Source: Clostridia bacterium
Lineage (GTDB): Bacteria; Bacillota; Clostridia; Christensenellales; Borkfalkiaceae
Assembly: GCA_017462735.1 (NCBI GenBank)
Contig: JAFTQO010000002.1
Coordinates: forward strand, 21,034 to 85,033
Length of the DNA stretch: 64,000 nt
Direction: 5' to 3'
Below the pieces are notes generated by a model. The model saw only the letters and a program-made list of their open reading frames with translations, had not been told where the DNA came from and searched no databases. Of this stretch, positions 1-7,489 are shown in pieces; the first letter of the stretch is position 1; every line of letters starts with the position of its first letter. Made by a program: the position numbers and the translations under genes.

Positions 1-375
1 TACGGATATGAGCCGCCCAGGGTCGGGGTTTCGTACGCGGATATGCTCAAACGCTCTATTCCTTTAAAGGATATTATGGCTAACTATCACGTCTTTGAAG
101 ATTATCCAAAAGACATCTTGGAAACGGCAGAAATCACCGTCAAGTACGAAGGCTACTTAAAGCAAGGCTTAGAGCAAATCGAACGGGCGAAGAAGTTAGA
201 AGACAAAAAACTGCCCGAAGACATCGACTATCACTCCATCCAAGGTTTGCGATTGGAAGCGAGAGAAAAATTAGCCTACGTCCGCCCTCTTAACTTAGGA
301 CAAGCAGGACGTATCCCCGGGGTAAACCCTGCGGATATCGCCGTCTTAATGGTGTATCTTTCCACAAGAAAATAA
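1..375 (+). CDS. mnmG: tRNA uridine-5-carboxymethylaminomethyl modification enzyme MnmG (GidA), C-terminal part
   Basis: The reading frame is open from base 1 and ends at TAA 373-375, giving the last 124 residues of MnmG; the start lies outside the window. The C-terminal signature DIDYHSIQGLRLEAREKL followed by RPLNLGQAGRIPGVNPADI is diagnostic of the family. With MnmE, MnmG installs the carboxymethylaminomethyl group on U34 of certain tRNAs, using FAD; the FAD domain is in the missing part, and the helical C-terminal domain seen here is the one known to contact MnmE and tRNA. A terminator follows directly, so this is the last gene of its transcript. It faces the minus-strand rpsO-pnp operon convergently. 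Confidence 0.96.
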   Translation, partial: YGYEPPRVGVSYADMLKRSIPLKDIMANYHVFEDYPKDILETAEITVKYEGYLKQGLEQIERAKKLEDKKLPEDIDYHSIQGLRLEAREKLAYVRPLNLGQAGRIPGVNPADIAVLMVYLSTRK

Positions 376-378
376 AGA

Positions 379-408
379 CAAAAGCAGGCTTTATCGCCTG
401 CTTTTTTA
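379..408 (+). terminator. Rho-independent terminator of mnmG
   Basis: A stem AAAGCAGGC / GCCTGCTTT with a short loop is followed by a T run, four bases after the mnmG stop codon. Confidence 0.9.
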
Positions 409-418
409 TTGATATAAA

Positions 419-452
419 GAAAAAGCCCTCCGTTAGTAACGGAGGGCTTTTA
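419..452 (-). terminator. Rho-independent terminator of pnp
   Basis: A near-perfect hairpin AAAAGCCCTCCGTTA / TAACGGAGGGCTTTT lies 20 bases past the pnp stop on the minus strand. With A runs on one side and T runs on the other it could stop transcription from both directions, acting as a barrier between mnmG and pnp. Confidence 0.9.
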
Positions 453-471
453 AAACAAAACCGTTTTCTAA

Positions 472-2574
472 TTAATCGGCAAGTTTTTCAAGGAGTTTCA
501 GGTCGATACCCTTTTCGCCAATCTTGATGATTTCCACTTTGACTTTGTCGCCGACGTTGAGGACGTCTTCTACCTTTTCCACGCGTTGCTTGGAAAGGCG
601 AGAGATGTGTACCAACCCGTCTTTACCAGGCGCGAATTCTACAAACGCACCAAGCGTCGACATTACGCGGACAACCACGCCCACGAACATATCGCCCACT
701 TCGGGGTCGTGTGCAATCGACTCGATAATCGCTTTCGCGCGTTGTGCGTTAGCGACGTCGCCGTAGCAAGCCACGCAAACGGTACCGTCTTCTTCGATAT
801 CAATCTTCGTACCCGTTTGTTCGATAATCTTGTTGATAACTTTCCCTTGTTTACCCACGACGTCACCAATCTTTTCAGGGTTGATAGCAAAGGTGATAAT
901 CTTGGGTGCATAAGGAGAAAGTTCTTCGCTCGTTGCAGGGATACAAGCGAGCATCTTGCCAAGGATGTGGCGTCTTGCGTCTTGCGCTTGTGCAATCGCG
1001 TCGAGCATAATTTCCTTAGAAATACCCTTAATCTTGATATCCATTTGGATAGCCGTGATACCCTTTTCCGTACCTGCTACCTTGAAGTCCATATCGCCGA
1101 GGAAGTCTTCGAGACCTTGGATGTCCGTCATGATGACGTACTTGCCCGTTTCTTGATCCTTGACGAGACCCATCGCGCAGCCTGCAACGGGTGCCGTGAT
1201 GGGCACGCCTGCATCCATAAGTGCCATCGTGGAGCCGCATACGGACGCCATCGACGAGGAACCGTTGGAAGAGTAGATGTCGGATACGACACGGATTGCA
1301 TAAGGGAATTCGGTAGCCGCGGGAATAACGGGTTCGAGCGCACGTTCTGCCAACGCACCGTGACCGATTTCACGACGACCAGGGCTTCTCAAAGCCTTTG
1401 CTTCGCCCGTGCAGTAGCCGGGGAAGTTGTATTGGTGCATATATCTCTTTTCCGTTTCTTCGTCAAGCCCTTCCATACGTTGCGCTTCGCCAAGCATACC
1501 CAGGGTACAGGTGGTAAGCGCTTGCGTTTGACCACGGGTGAAGACAGCCGAACCGTGTACTCTGGGGAGCACGCCGTGTTCGCACCAGATAGGACGTACT
1601 TCCGTCAACTTTCTGCCGTCGGGACGGACACCGTCGAAAATCTTCGCGCGGACGATACCTTTTACGATGTAGTAAATAGAATCTTTCACTTCGCGGATTT
1701 GGTCGGGATAAATTTCGCGGAAATGGTCTACGATTTCCTTTTCAGCCGCGTCTTGACGGGCTTGTCTTTCCTGTCTGTCGAAGGTGTCGAGCGCCGCATA
1801 CAACTTGTCGTAACCGTATGCTTTTACCGCCGCGTCGATATCTTCGGGGATGTGGTAGAGTTCCATTTCCTTCTTAGGCTTGCCAACGGCGGGGACGATT
1901 TCGTCCGCAATCCAAGCGCACACCTTCTTGATTTCTTCGTGACCGAACATAATCGCGCCGACCATTTCTTCGTCGGTAACTTCGTTAGCGCCTGCTTCAA
2001 TCATCAAGATTGCGTCAGACGTACCGGCGAGGTTCAAGTGAATTCTGCTCTTTGCGCGTTGTTCTACGTCGGGGTTGATGACGTATTCGCCATCGACCAT
2101 ACCTACGACAACCGAACCCGTAGGCCCTGCCCAAGGGATATCCGAAATGGACAATGCGATGGACGAGCCGACCATTGCCAAAGGCTCGGGCGAAATATCG
2201 GGATCTACCGACAACGCCGTCGCGATAACGACTACGTCGTTAAAAATCCCTTTCGGGAAAAGAGGACGGATGGGACGGTCGATCAAACGGCTGGTCAAAA
2301 TAGCCTTGTCGGACGCACGCCCCTCTCTCTTTTTGAAACCGCCGGGGATTTTCCCTACGGCGAACATCTTTTCTTCATAGTCAACGGACAGGGGGAAGAA
2401 ATCCATCCCGTCTCTTGCCGTTTCCGACATACATACGGATACGTGTACCACCGTTTCGCCGCAACGAACCAAACACGCACCGTTGGCTTGTTCGGCATAC
2501 TTACCTACTTCTACTACGAGTTCTCTGCCTGCGTAGTTAGTCTTAAAGACTTTTGCTTTTTCTAAATCTGGCAT
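472..2574 (-). CDS. pnp: Polyribonucleotide nucleotidyltransferase (PNPase)
   Basis: This 700-residue protein is full length for PNPase, the 3'-to-5' phosphorolytic exoribonuclease that degrades mRNA and releases nucleoside diphosphates. The order is two RNase PH-like domains (about 10-230 and 320-540; the second includes GRREIGHGALAERAL), then a KH domain near 560 with the GxxG loop in IGDVVGKQGKVINKI, then an S1 RNA-binding domain near 625-690 (FVGVVVRVMSTLGAFVEF). AAGGAG lies 8 bases before the ATG. It follows rpsO, the classic rpsO-pnp pair. A terminator hairpin sits between the two genes, so pnp probably depends on partial readthrough or its own promoter. The long opposite-strand open frame here is a codon-bias shadow. 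Confidence 0.98.
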   Translation of the reverse strand: MPDLEKAKVFKTNYAGRELVVEVGKYAEQANGACLVRCGETVVHVSVCMSETARDGMDFFPLSVDYEEKMFAVGKIPGGFKKREGRASDKAILTSRLIDRPIRPLFPKGIFNDVVVIATALSVDPDISPEPLAMVGSSIALSISDIPWAGPTGSVVVGMVDGEYVINPDVEQRAKSRIHLNLAGTSDAILMIEAGANEVTDEEMVGAIMFGHEEIKKVCAWIADEIVPAVGKPKKEMELYHIPEDIDAAVKAYGYDKLYAALDTFDRQERQARQDAAEKEIVDHFREIYPDQIREVKDSIYYIVKGIVRAKIFDGVRPDGRKLTEVRPIWCEHGVLPRVHGSAVFTRGQTQALTTCTLGMLGEAQRMEGLDEETEKRYMHQYNFPGYCTGEAKALRSPGRREIGHGALAERALEPVIPAATEFPYAIRVVSDIYSSNGSSSMASVCGSTMALMDAGVPITAPVAGCAMGLVKDQETGKYVIMTDIQGLEDFLGDMDFKVAGTEKGITAIQMDIKIKGISKEIMLDAIAQAQDARRHILGKMLACIPATSEELSPYAPKIITFAINPEKIGDVVGKQGKVINKIIEQTGTKIDIEEDGTVCVACYGDVANAQRAKAIIESIAHDPEVGDMFVGVVVRVMSTLGAFVEFAPGKDGLVHISRLSKQRVEKVEDVLNVGDKVKVEIIKIGEKGIDLKLLEKLAD

Positions 2575-2713
2575 TGTAAATTCTCCTTTTTTATCCTTCT
2601 TTTTTGTTCTTGTCCGCGTCGCCGCAAGACCACGCAGATTATATCATCTCCGCCAAGCGGCGCGGTATGCCTTTCCCCCTCGCCTTAGACGTCGAATCAT
2701 TTCCTCCCTTAAA

Positions 2714-2756
2714 AACACGAAAAAGGGCGGTTTAAAATAACCCGCCCTTTCGTGCT
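2714..2756 (-). terminator. Intergenic terminator/attenuator between rpsO and pnp
   Basis: A strong hairpin, CACGAAA-AAGGGCGG pairing with CCGCCCTTTCGTG, lies immediately after the rpsO stop and is followed on the minus strand by a T-rich stretch. It would make rpsO transcripts more abundant than rpsO-pnp transcripts, and may also be an RNase processing site as in other rpsO-pnp operons. Confidence 0.8.
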
Positions 2757-2759
2757 TGT

Positions 2760-3014
2760 TTACTTTCTCAATCCCAACGTTTCGATAATGGCTCTGTATC
2801 TTGCGATATCTTTCGCTTTCAAATAGTCCAAAAGGCCACGACGCTTACCAACCATCTTTAAAAGCCCGCGACGGGAGTGGTTGTCTTGCTTGTGGGTTTT
2901 GAGGTGTTCGTTCAAATGGTTGATGCGTTGCGTAAGCAAAGCAATTTGAACTTCAGGCGAACCGGTGTCGCCTTCGTGAGTAGCGTACTGTGCAATAAAT
3001 TCTTTCTTTTCCAT
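2760..3014 (-). CDS. rpsO: 30S ribosomal protein S15
   Basis: The 84-residue protein is slightly shorter than the usual 88-89 but carries the S15 hallmarks [20 protein letters not shown] and [20 protein letters not shown], which contact the central domain of 16S rRNA. The start codon is preceded by AGGAGG at good spacing. It is the first gene of the rpsO-pnp unit. The roughly 75-base leader between promoter and start could hold an S15 autoregulatory structure, but I cannot assign one with confidence. Confidence 0.97.
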   Translation of the reverse strand: MEKKEFIAQYATHEGDTGSPEVQIALLTQRINHLNEHLKTHKQDNHSRRGLLKMVGKRRGLLDYLKAKDIARYRAIIETLGLRK

Positions 3015-3097
3015 TTCTTTTTATCCTCCTATGGAATGGTATCTCGTACCACAAAGTCAACCGTGGAGAATCGCGTCGCCTTGTAGCCGTTATATTT

Positions 3098-3126
3098 ATT
3101 TTACCACATTATTTTTCGCTTGTAAA
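3098..3126 (-). promoter_or_regulatory. Sigma-A promoter for rpsO-pnp
   Basis: Read on the minus strand, TTTACA (3126-3121), a 17-base spacer and TAAAAT (3103-3098) form a near-consensus promoter about 84 bases upstream of the rpsO start codon. Confidence 0.75.
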
Positions 3127-3140
3127 TCATTTTGGGGCAA

Positions 3141-4502
3141 TTATTTGAAAAATTCCCCTCTTTTTTTGACGATTTCGTCCACTTTTTCTAGGTAGGTTTT
3201 CAAGTCTTTAGGGGTTGCAAACCTTTCAATCCTCTCCCCTCGCACTTTTTTGCTGACGGCGTTAGCGCCTATCGCTAGATTATCCGCCTTTTCTTCCATT
3301 ACGTCTACGTTGTAGACGCAAGCCTTCCCTCTTTTTGTCCAGCCCACGTTTTCGCAGTTGCCCGACTGATATTTTTGGCGATAGCAATAGTAAGGCTCGT
3401 AGCCAGCCTCGCTCAAAATCTTACGGGAGGCAAACACCATCTTTTCCACCCCTTTGCCGTAGTCCTCAAAGCCGCCCTCTTCCTTATATTTTGCGCCCGC
3501 TTTTAAGGACAGACAATGCACCGTGACGTTGTCGGGAGAAAGGGTGTTCGCCGCAAATTCCACCCCCCTTTGAAAGGTCTCTTCATCCTCTCCCTGCAGC
3601 CCCGCAATCAAATCCAAATTGACGGAAAAACCATACCCGTCTGCCATTTCAAACGCTTTCAGCGTTTGTGCCGTCGTGTGCTTTCTGCCGATACGCGCCA
3701 AGGTATTATCGTCAAAGGTCTGCGGATTGATGCAGATGCGCGTCACGCCGAACTCTTTTAATAGGTCTAGTTTTTCTTTGGTAAAGACGTCGGGGCGTCC
3801 GGCCTCCACCGTATATTCCGCCACGCCGTCGTAAAGGGGGGCAACCGCGCTAAGTACCGCGCGCAGTTCCTCTACGGACAGAGCAAACGGCGTCCCGCCG
3901 CCGATATAGACGCTGCGCAATTTTCCTATATCCGCCCCTTCGAGTTCCCTTTTTAATCCCTCTAAATAGGCAAGCAAAAAGCCTCTAGTCTTTTCTATTG
4001 GAGCGGTGATAAAAGAGCAATACGCGCATTTACTAGGACAAAAAGGAAGGGAAACGAACAAATCCACCTCTCTTTCGTGGTCCCCGTAAATCCCCTCTTG
4101 CGCCCGCAAAACTCGCTCGATCAAACGGATATTTTCAGACGAAACGTGCATTTTTTGAAAGAGATCTTGAAAGGTGCGTCCCTCTTCTTTTTCACGATAA
4201 GCAAGTTTGGTTGGGCGTATCCCCGTCAGCGCGCCCCAAGGCATCTTTTCACCCGTTTTTTGCGCCAAAATCTCGTACAGGGCGAGTTTTGCATACCGCC
4301 TTTCTAAGCGTTTGAACAGGATTTCGTCGCATACCTGCCCCCTTTCTTCAAACGAAAACTCCTCTCCGTCTACGACGAACTTATTGCAAAACACGCCGTC
4401 CGTATAGGAAAAGGTATGCGAAACAGAGCGCGGCTGATTTTTAAACAGCCGCACTACGTCCAATAATTCGTTATCCAAAAAAGCACAATCGCTAATCAGC
4501 AT
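3141..4502 (-). CDS. hemZ: Radical SAM coproporphyrinogen dehydrogenase-like protein HemZ
   Basis: The 453-residue protein has the HemZ N-terminal domain (GALTGIRPTKLAYR near 90-103) and a radical SAM core with C155, C159 and C162 in CPSKCAYC, which bind the [4Fe-4S] cluster that cleaves S-adenosylmethionine. YIGGGTPF follows as the conserved glycine-rich SAM loop. HemZ is annotated as an oxygen-independent coproporphyrinogen dehydrogenase of haem synthesis, but in clostridia without a complete haem pathway its real substrate is unclear, and none of the other haem genes is in this window. It is the last gene of the secDF-recJ-relA operon: its ATG overlaps the end region of the metallo-hydrolase gene by a one-base gap, suggesting translational coupling. 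Confidence 0.88.
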   Translation of the reverse strand: MLISDCAFLDNELLDVVRLFKNQPRSVSHTFSYTDGVFCNKFVVDGEEFSFEERGQVCDEILFKRLERRYAKLALYEILAQKTGEKMPWGALTGIRPTKLAYREKEEGRTFQDLFQKMHVSSENIRLIERVLRAQEGIYGDHEREVDLFVSLPFCPSKCAYCSFITAPIEKTRGFLLAYLEGLKRELEGADIGKLRSVYIGGGTPFALSVEELRAVLSAVAPLYDGVAEYTVEAGRPDVFTKEKLDLLKEFGVTRICINPQTFDDNTLARIGRKHTTAQTLKAFEMADGYGFSVNLDLIAGLQGEDEETFQRGVEFAANTLSPDNVTVHCLSLKAGAKYKEEGGFEDYGKGVEKMVFASRKILSEAGYEPYYCYRQKYQSGNCENVGWTKRGKACVYNVDVMEEKADNLAIGANAVSKKVRGERIERFATPKDLKTYLEKVDEIVKKRGEFFK

Positions 4503-4503
4503 A

Positions 4504-5124
4504 CTACGCTTCCCTCATATATAAATTGCTATCCCTTTCCGCCGCCAAAGTCGTTTCCTCTTCGTGCCCGGGATAGACGGGCATATTCCCCGACAACTCT
4601 TTCAATCGGCGCAAACTTGCCCGCATATCGCGGATACTGCCCGTAAAGAAATCGGTGCGACCTATCGAGCCGCAAAAGAGGGTATCGCCCGTAAACAGGG
4701 CTTTCTCCGCCCCGTCCTCAATCAAATAACATACGCTGCCCGACGTGTGACCAGGTGTGTGTAAAAGAGTCACTTTTAAGCCGCAAAGATTTATTTGTTG
4801 CCCGTCCGCAAGCGTCTCTTCTATCTCAAAAGGCACGTACGGCGCTCCGAAATAGTCGTACAAATCCACCTCGCTACCGAACAGCGGTTTTTCTTTTTCT
4901 CCACACCACACTTTTGCGCCTTGCGACTGCAAAACAGGCGTCCCCATCGTATGGTCGAAGTGGCAATGGGTCAACAAAACGTGTTTTGCCGTAAATCTCA
5001 TCTCTTTCAACTTCCCTGCCACACGCTCTTGCGAAGGGTCGATAACGAGGGCGTCTTTGCCGTCGGCGGAAACCGCGTAACAGTTGGACGCAAAACCGAT
5101 GGGCGAAATTCTTTTGATAATCAT
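4504..5124 (-). CDS. MBL-fold metallohydrolase (glyoxalase II-like)
   Basis: The 206-residue single-domain protein has the metallo-beta-lactamase signature HCHFDH at 53-58, then further metal ligands in HTPGHTSGS near 142, FTGDTLF near 168 and PGHEEET near 190. Proteins of this type are annotated as hydroxyacylglutathione hydrolases or YcbL-like hydrolases; the physiological substrate cannot be read from the sequence. It lies between relA and hemZ, a position conserved in many Clostridia, where the gene is usually of unknown role. The start has AAGGAGAAAAG just upstream, 9 bases after the relA stop codon. Confidence 0.9.
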   Translation of the reverse strand: MIIKRISPIGFASNCYAVSADGKDALVIDPSQERVAGKLKEMRFTAKHVLLTHCHFDHTMGTPVLQSQGAKVWCGEKEKPLFGSEVDLYDYFGAPYVPFEIEETLADGQQINLCGLKVTLLHTPGHTSGSVCYLIEDGAEKALFTGDTLFCGSIGRTDFFTGSIRDMRASLRRLKELSGNMPVYPGHEEETTLAAERDSNLYMREA

Positions 5125-5133
5125 CTTTTCTCC

Positions 5134-7287
5134 TTACGACAAAGAGGTCGCACGGCGCACGTCATAAATACGTTTGTCCGACATCATCTTTTTAAACAGC
5201 GTATTAACCGCCGAAACGTCGGCAAGAGAAATAGTCGTCTCTACAATCGCGTCGCCGTTTTTATCGTTGCGCCCGTGTATGCCTGTGATGGACAATTTCA
5301 TCTCCGCCGTCACGTTAGAAAGGACAGAAATTGCCGCGCATTGGTCGGTAGCACGGATGACGATATGGGCGTTGTAACGATGGGTATCCCCCGCCGCAAT
5401 ATCCCACTCGGCAACCATCAAACGGTCTTTGTCGACGTTTTGCATATTCGGGCAATCGGCGCGATGCACCACCACCCCTCTACCGCGAGAGGTATAGCCC
5501 ACAATCTCGTCCCCGCGCACGGGTGAGCAGCACCCTGCAAACGTGACGAGCAAACCGCTTTCCCCGCCGATTAATACCCCGCCGTGTCCGCCCGTAGGCG
5601 TTTTGCTTTCCGTCACGGTCACGGTAGGCGGCAACTTGCGTTTATAATAATCGACAAGTTTGAGTAAAATTTGATGACAGGAAATAGACCCGTAACCCAC
5701 GGCGGCGTACATCTCTTCTTTGGTCGTAAAGGAGAATCTTTCCGCAATGCGACGGAAAGCGTCGTCATCGAGCAAAGAGGAAAGTTCATAGCCCTTTTTA
5801 CCCGCTTCTTCAGCAAGTTCTTCCTGCCCTTTACGGATATAGTCGTCCCTGAGTAAATTTTTGAAAAATTGCTTAATTTTTGCCTTCGCCGAGGAAGATT
5901 TAATAAATTTCAACCAATCCCTGGAGGGTCCTTTTGCGTTAGGCGACGTGATAATCTCTACTACGTCTCCCACCTCGAGCGTCGTGTGCAAAGGCACGAT
6001 TTTGGAGTTGACGCGCGCACCCGTACAGCGGTTGCCGACTTCCGTATGAATCGCGTAGGCAAAATCTACGGGCGTCGCTTCGGGAGGCAAAGAAACCACC
6101 TTCCCGCGCGGGGTAAAGACAAGCAATTCGTGACTGTAAAGTTCCGTCTTTAACGCGTCGACGAACTCCTTCGAGTCCTTCAAATCCCCTTCCCACTCCA
6201 TCACTTCTCTCAGCCAAGTGAGTTTGTTTTCAAAAGCGTCGTCGCCATTTTGCGAGGACTTGCCTTCTTTATATTTCCAATGCGCCGCGATACCGAATTC
6301 TGCAATCTTATGCATATGCTCGGTGCGGATTTGTATCTCGACAGGTTGCCCGAACGCCGTCATGACCGTTGTGTGCAAAGATTGATATTTGTTGGGTTTG
6401 GGGGTAGCGATATAGTCCTTAATCCGCCCGGGGATGGGCACCCAATGCTCGTGGATGTCCCCCAAAACGGCGTAGCAATCACGCACGTCCGACACGATGA
6501 CTCTCACCGCCGACAAGTCGTAAATTTGGTCGAGCGTCTTGCCTTTGTTGACCATCTTTTTATAGATGGAATAAAAATGCTTGGGTCTGCCGAAAACCTC
6601 CCCTTGCACGCTGGAAATTTTCATCAGTTCTTTAATCTCTTCGACGATTTGCTCAACCAGTTCCCGTCTTTCGCTGAGTTTTAAATTGATATTTTCAACA
6701 AGCGATTCATACGCCTCGGGATTGAGATATTTTAAACACAAGTCTTCCAATTCGCACTTAATTTGCGAGATACCGAGACGTCCTGCCAAAGGCGCGTAGA
6801 TATCCAACGTCTCCGACGCCATCTTTTTACGGCGCTCCTGCGATAAAAAATTAAGCGAGCGCATGTTGTGCAATCTATCGGCAAGTTTAATGATGATGAC
6901 GCGGATATCCTTTGCCATCGCCACGAAAATTTTACGGAAATTTTCCGCTTCTGCGTCTTCTTTGGAGTTGAACACGATTTTGTCCAGTTTGGTAACGCCT
7001 GCCACCAATCGCAAAATTTCTTCCCCGAATTCCCTTCTCAAATCGTCTTCCGTCGCCGAAGTATCCTCCAAAACGTCGTGCAAAAACGCCGCCGCTATCG
7101 TTGCGGCGTCCAAGCCCAACTCCATAAGGATTTGCGCCACGGCGCAAGGGTGGATAAAGTAAGGCTCGCCCGAGGCGCGTTTTTGCCCCTCGTGCGCTTC
7201 TTTCGCGTAATTGTACGCCTTAATAAGCGTTGCGCGTCCTTCCTCTTCGCTGTATATTTCGTTAATTTTAGAAAGGGTTACGTCCAT
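5134..7287 (-). CDS. relA: Bifunctional (p)ppGpp synthetase/hydrolase RelA/SpoT family
   Basis: I place the start at 7287 (MDVTLSKINEIY), because AGGAG lies 8 bases before it; the open frame runs further upstream only through non-conserved sequence. This gives 717 residues. Domains in order: HD hydrolase with HPCAVAQILMELG and FLHDVLEDT (about 45-80), the synthetase domain with GRIKDYIATPKPNKYQSLHT (near 300), a TGS domain near 385-450 (FTPRGKVVSLPPEATPVDFA), and a C-terminal ACT domain ending RATSLS. Both catalytic halves look intact, so it should make and degrade the stringent-response alarmone. It follows recJ after a 200-base gap that contains repeat element R1, and is followed closely by an MBL hydrolase and hemZ. 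The apt and dtd genes often found here in other Clostridia are absent. Confidence 0.96.
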   Translation of the reverse strand: MDVTLSKINEIYSEEEGRATLIKAYNYAKEAHEGQKRASGEPYFIHPCAVAQILMELGLDAATIAAAFLHDVLEDTSATEDDLRREFGEEILRLVAGVTKLDKIVFNSKEDAEAENFRKIFVAMAKDIRVIIIKLADRLHNMRSLNFLSQERRKKMASETLDIYAPLAGRLGISQIKCELEDLCLKYLNPEAYESLVENINLKLSERRELVEQIVEEIKELMKISSVQGEVFGRPKHFYSIYKKMVNKGKTLDQIYDLSAVRVIVSDVRDCYAVLGDIHEHWVPIPGRIKDYIATPKPNKYQSLHTTVMTAFGQPVEIQIRTEHMHKIAEFGIAAHWKYKEGKSSQNGDDAFENKLTWLREVMEWEGDLKDSKEFVDALKTELYSHELLVFTPRGKVVSLPPEATPVDFAYAIHTEVGNRCTGARVNSKIVPLHTTLEVGDVVEIITSPNAKGPSRDWLKFIKSSSAKAKIKQFFKNLLRDDYIRKGQEELAEEAGKKGYELSSLLDDDAFRRIAERFSFTTKEEMYAAVGYGSISCHQILLKLVDYYKRKLPPTVTVTESKTPTGGHGGVLIGGESGLLVTFAGCCSPVRGDEIVGYTSRGRGVVVHRADCPNMQNVDKDRLMVAEWDIAAGDTHRYNAHIVIRATDQCAAISVLSNVTAEMKLSITGIHGRNDKNGDAIVETTISLADVSAVNTLFKKMMSDKRIYDVRRATSLS

Positions 7288-7329
7288 AAACCGTGCTCCT
7301 TCTTTTGCGTTAGGCGATGGCACAATAAA

Positions 7330-7467
7330 TGGTTGATTAGTACAACGCTCTACCGTAAAAAAAAGCAAAGCAAGAGAAGTAAAACGGCAAGGGCACGTAC
7401 CCTCTGCGGTACGAAACCGAGCCTTTTGCGTACTATTGCAAAGTCTTTTATAGGTAGAAATCAACCA
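7330..7467. repeat. Structured repeat element R1 (recJ-relA intergenic)
   Basis: Outer arms TGGTTGATT (7330-7338) and AATCAACCA (7459-7467) pair over 9 bp. A second stem inside them, CTACCgTAAAA (7350-7360) with TTTTAtaGGTAG (7446-7457), continues it. The centre has a 6-bp hairpin CGTACC/GGTACG (7396-7413). The core GGCAAGGGCACGTACC ... GGTACGAAACCGAGCC resembles the cores of the repeats at 45.2 and 55.1 kb. The host operon reads the opposite strand here. Confidence 0.6.
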
Positions 7468-7486
7468 AGTATTTTGACAGAGCCTT
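7445..7486. repeat. Direct repeat copy A flanking recJ
   Basis: About 40 bases, beginning TTTATAGGTAGAAATCAACC and ending TTTTGACAGAGCCTT, recur with about 85% identity at 9841-9879 in the same orientation, so the two copies bracket recJ. Part of this copy forms the outer arm of repeat element R1. Confidence 0.7.
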
Positions 7487-7489
7487 GCG

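Noticed and set aside
586-2565. A 659-codon open frame on the plus strand opposite pnp
   Set aside because: It mirrors pnp codon positions, has no ribosome binding site and contains no known motif; a shadow of a codon-biased gene.
3098-3140. Terminator for hemZ in the GGGG...CCCC hairpin at about 3127-3160
   Set aside because: The stem overlaps the hemZ stop and is followed by AAAATG rather than a T run; not convincing.
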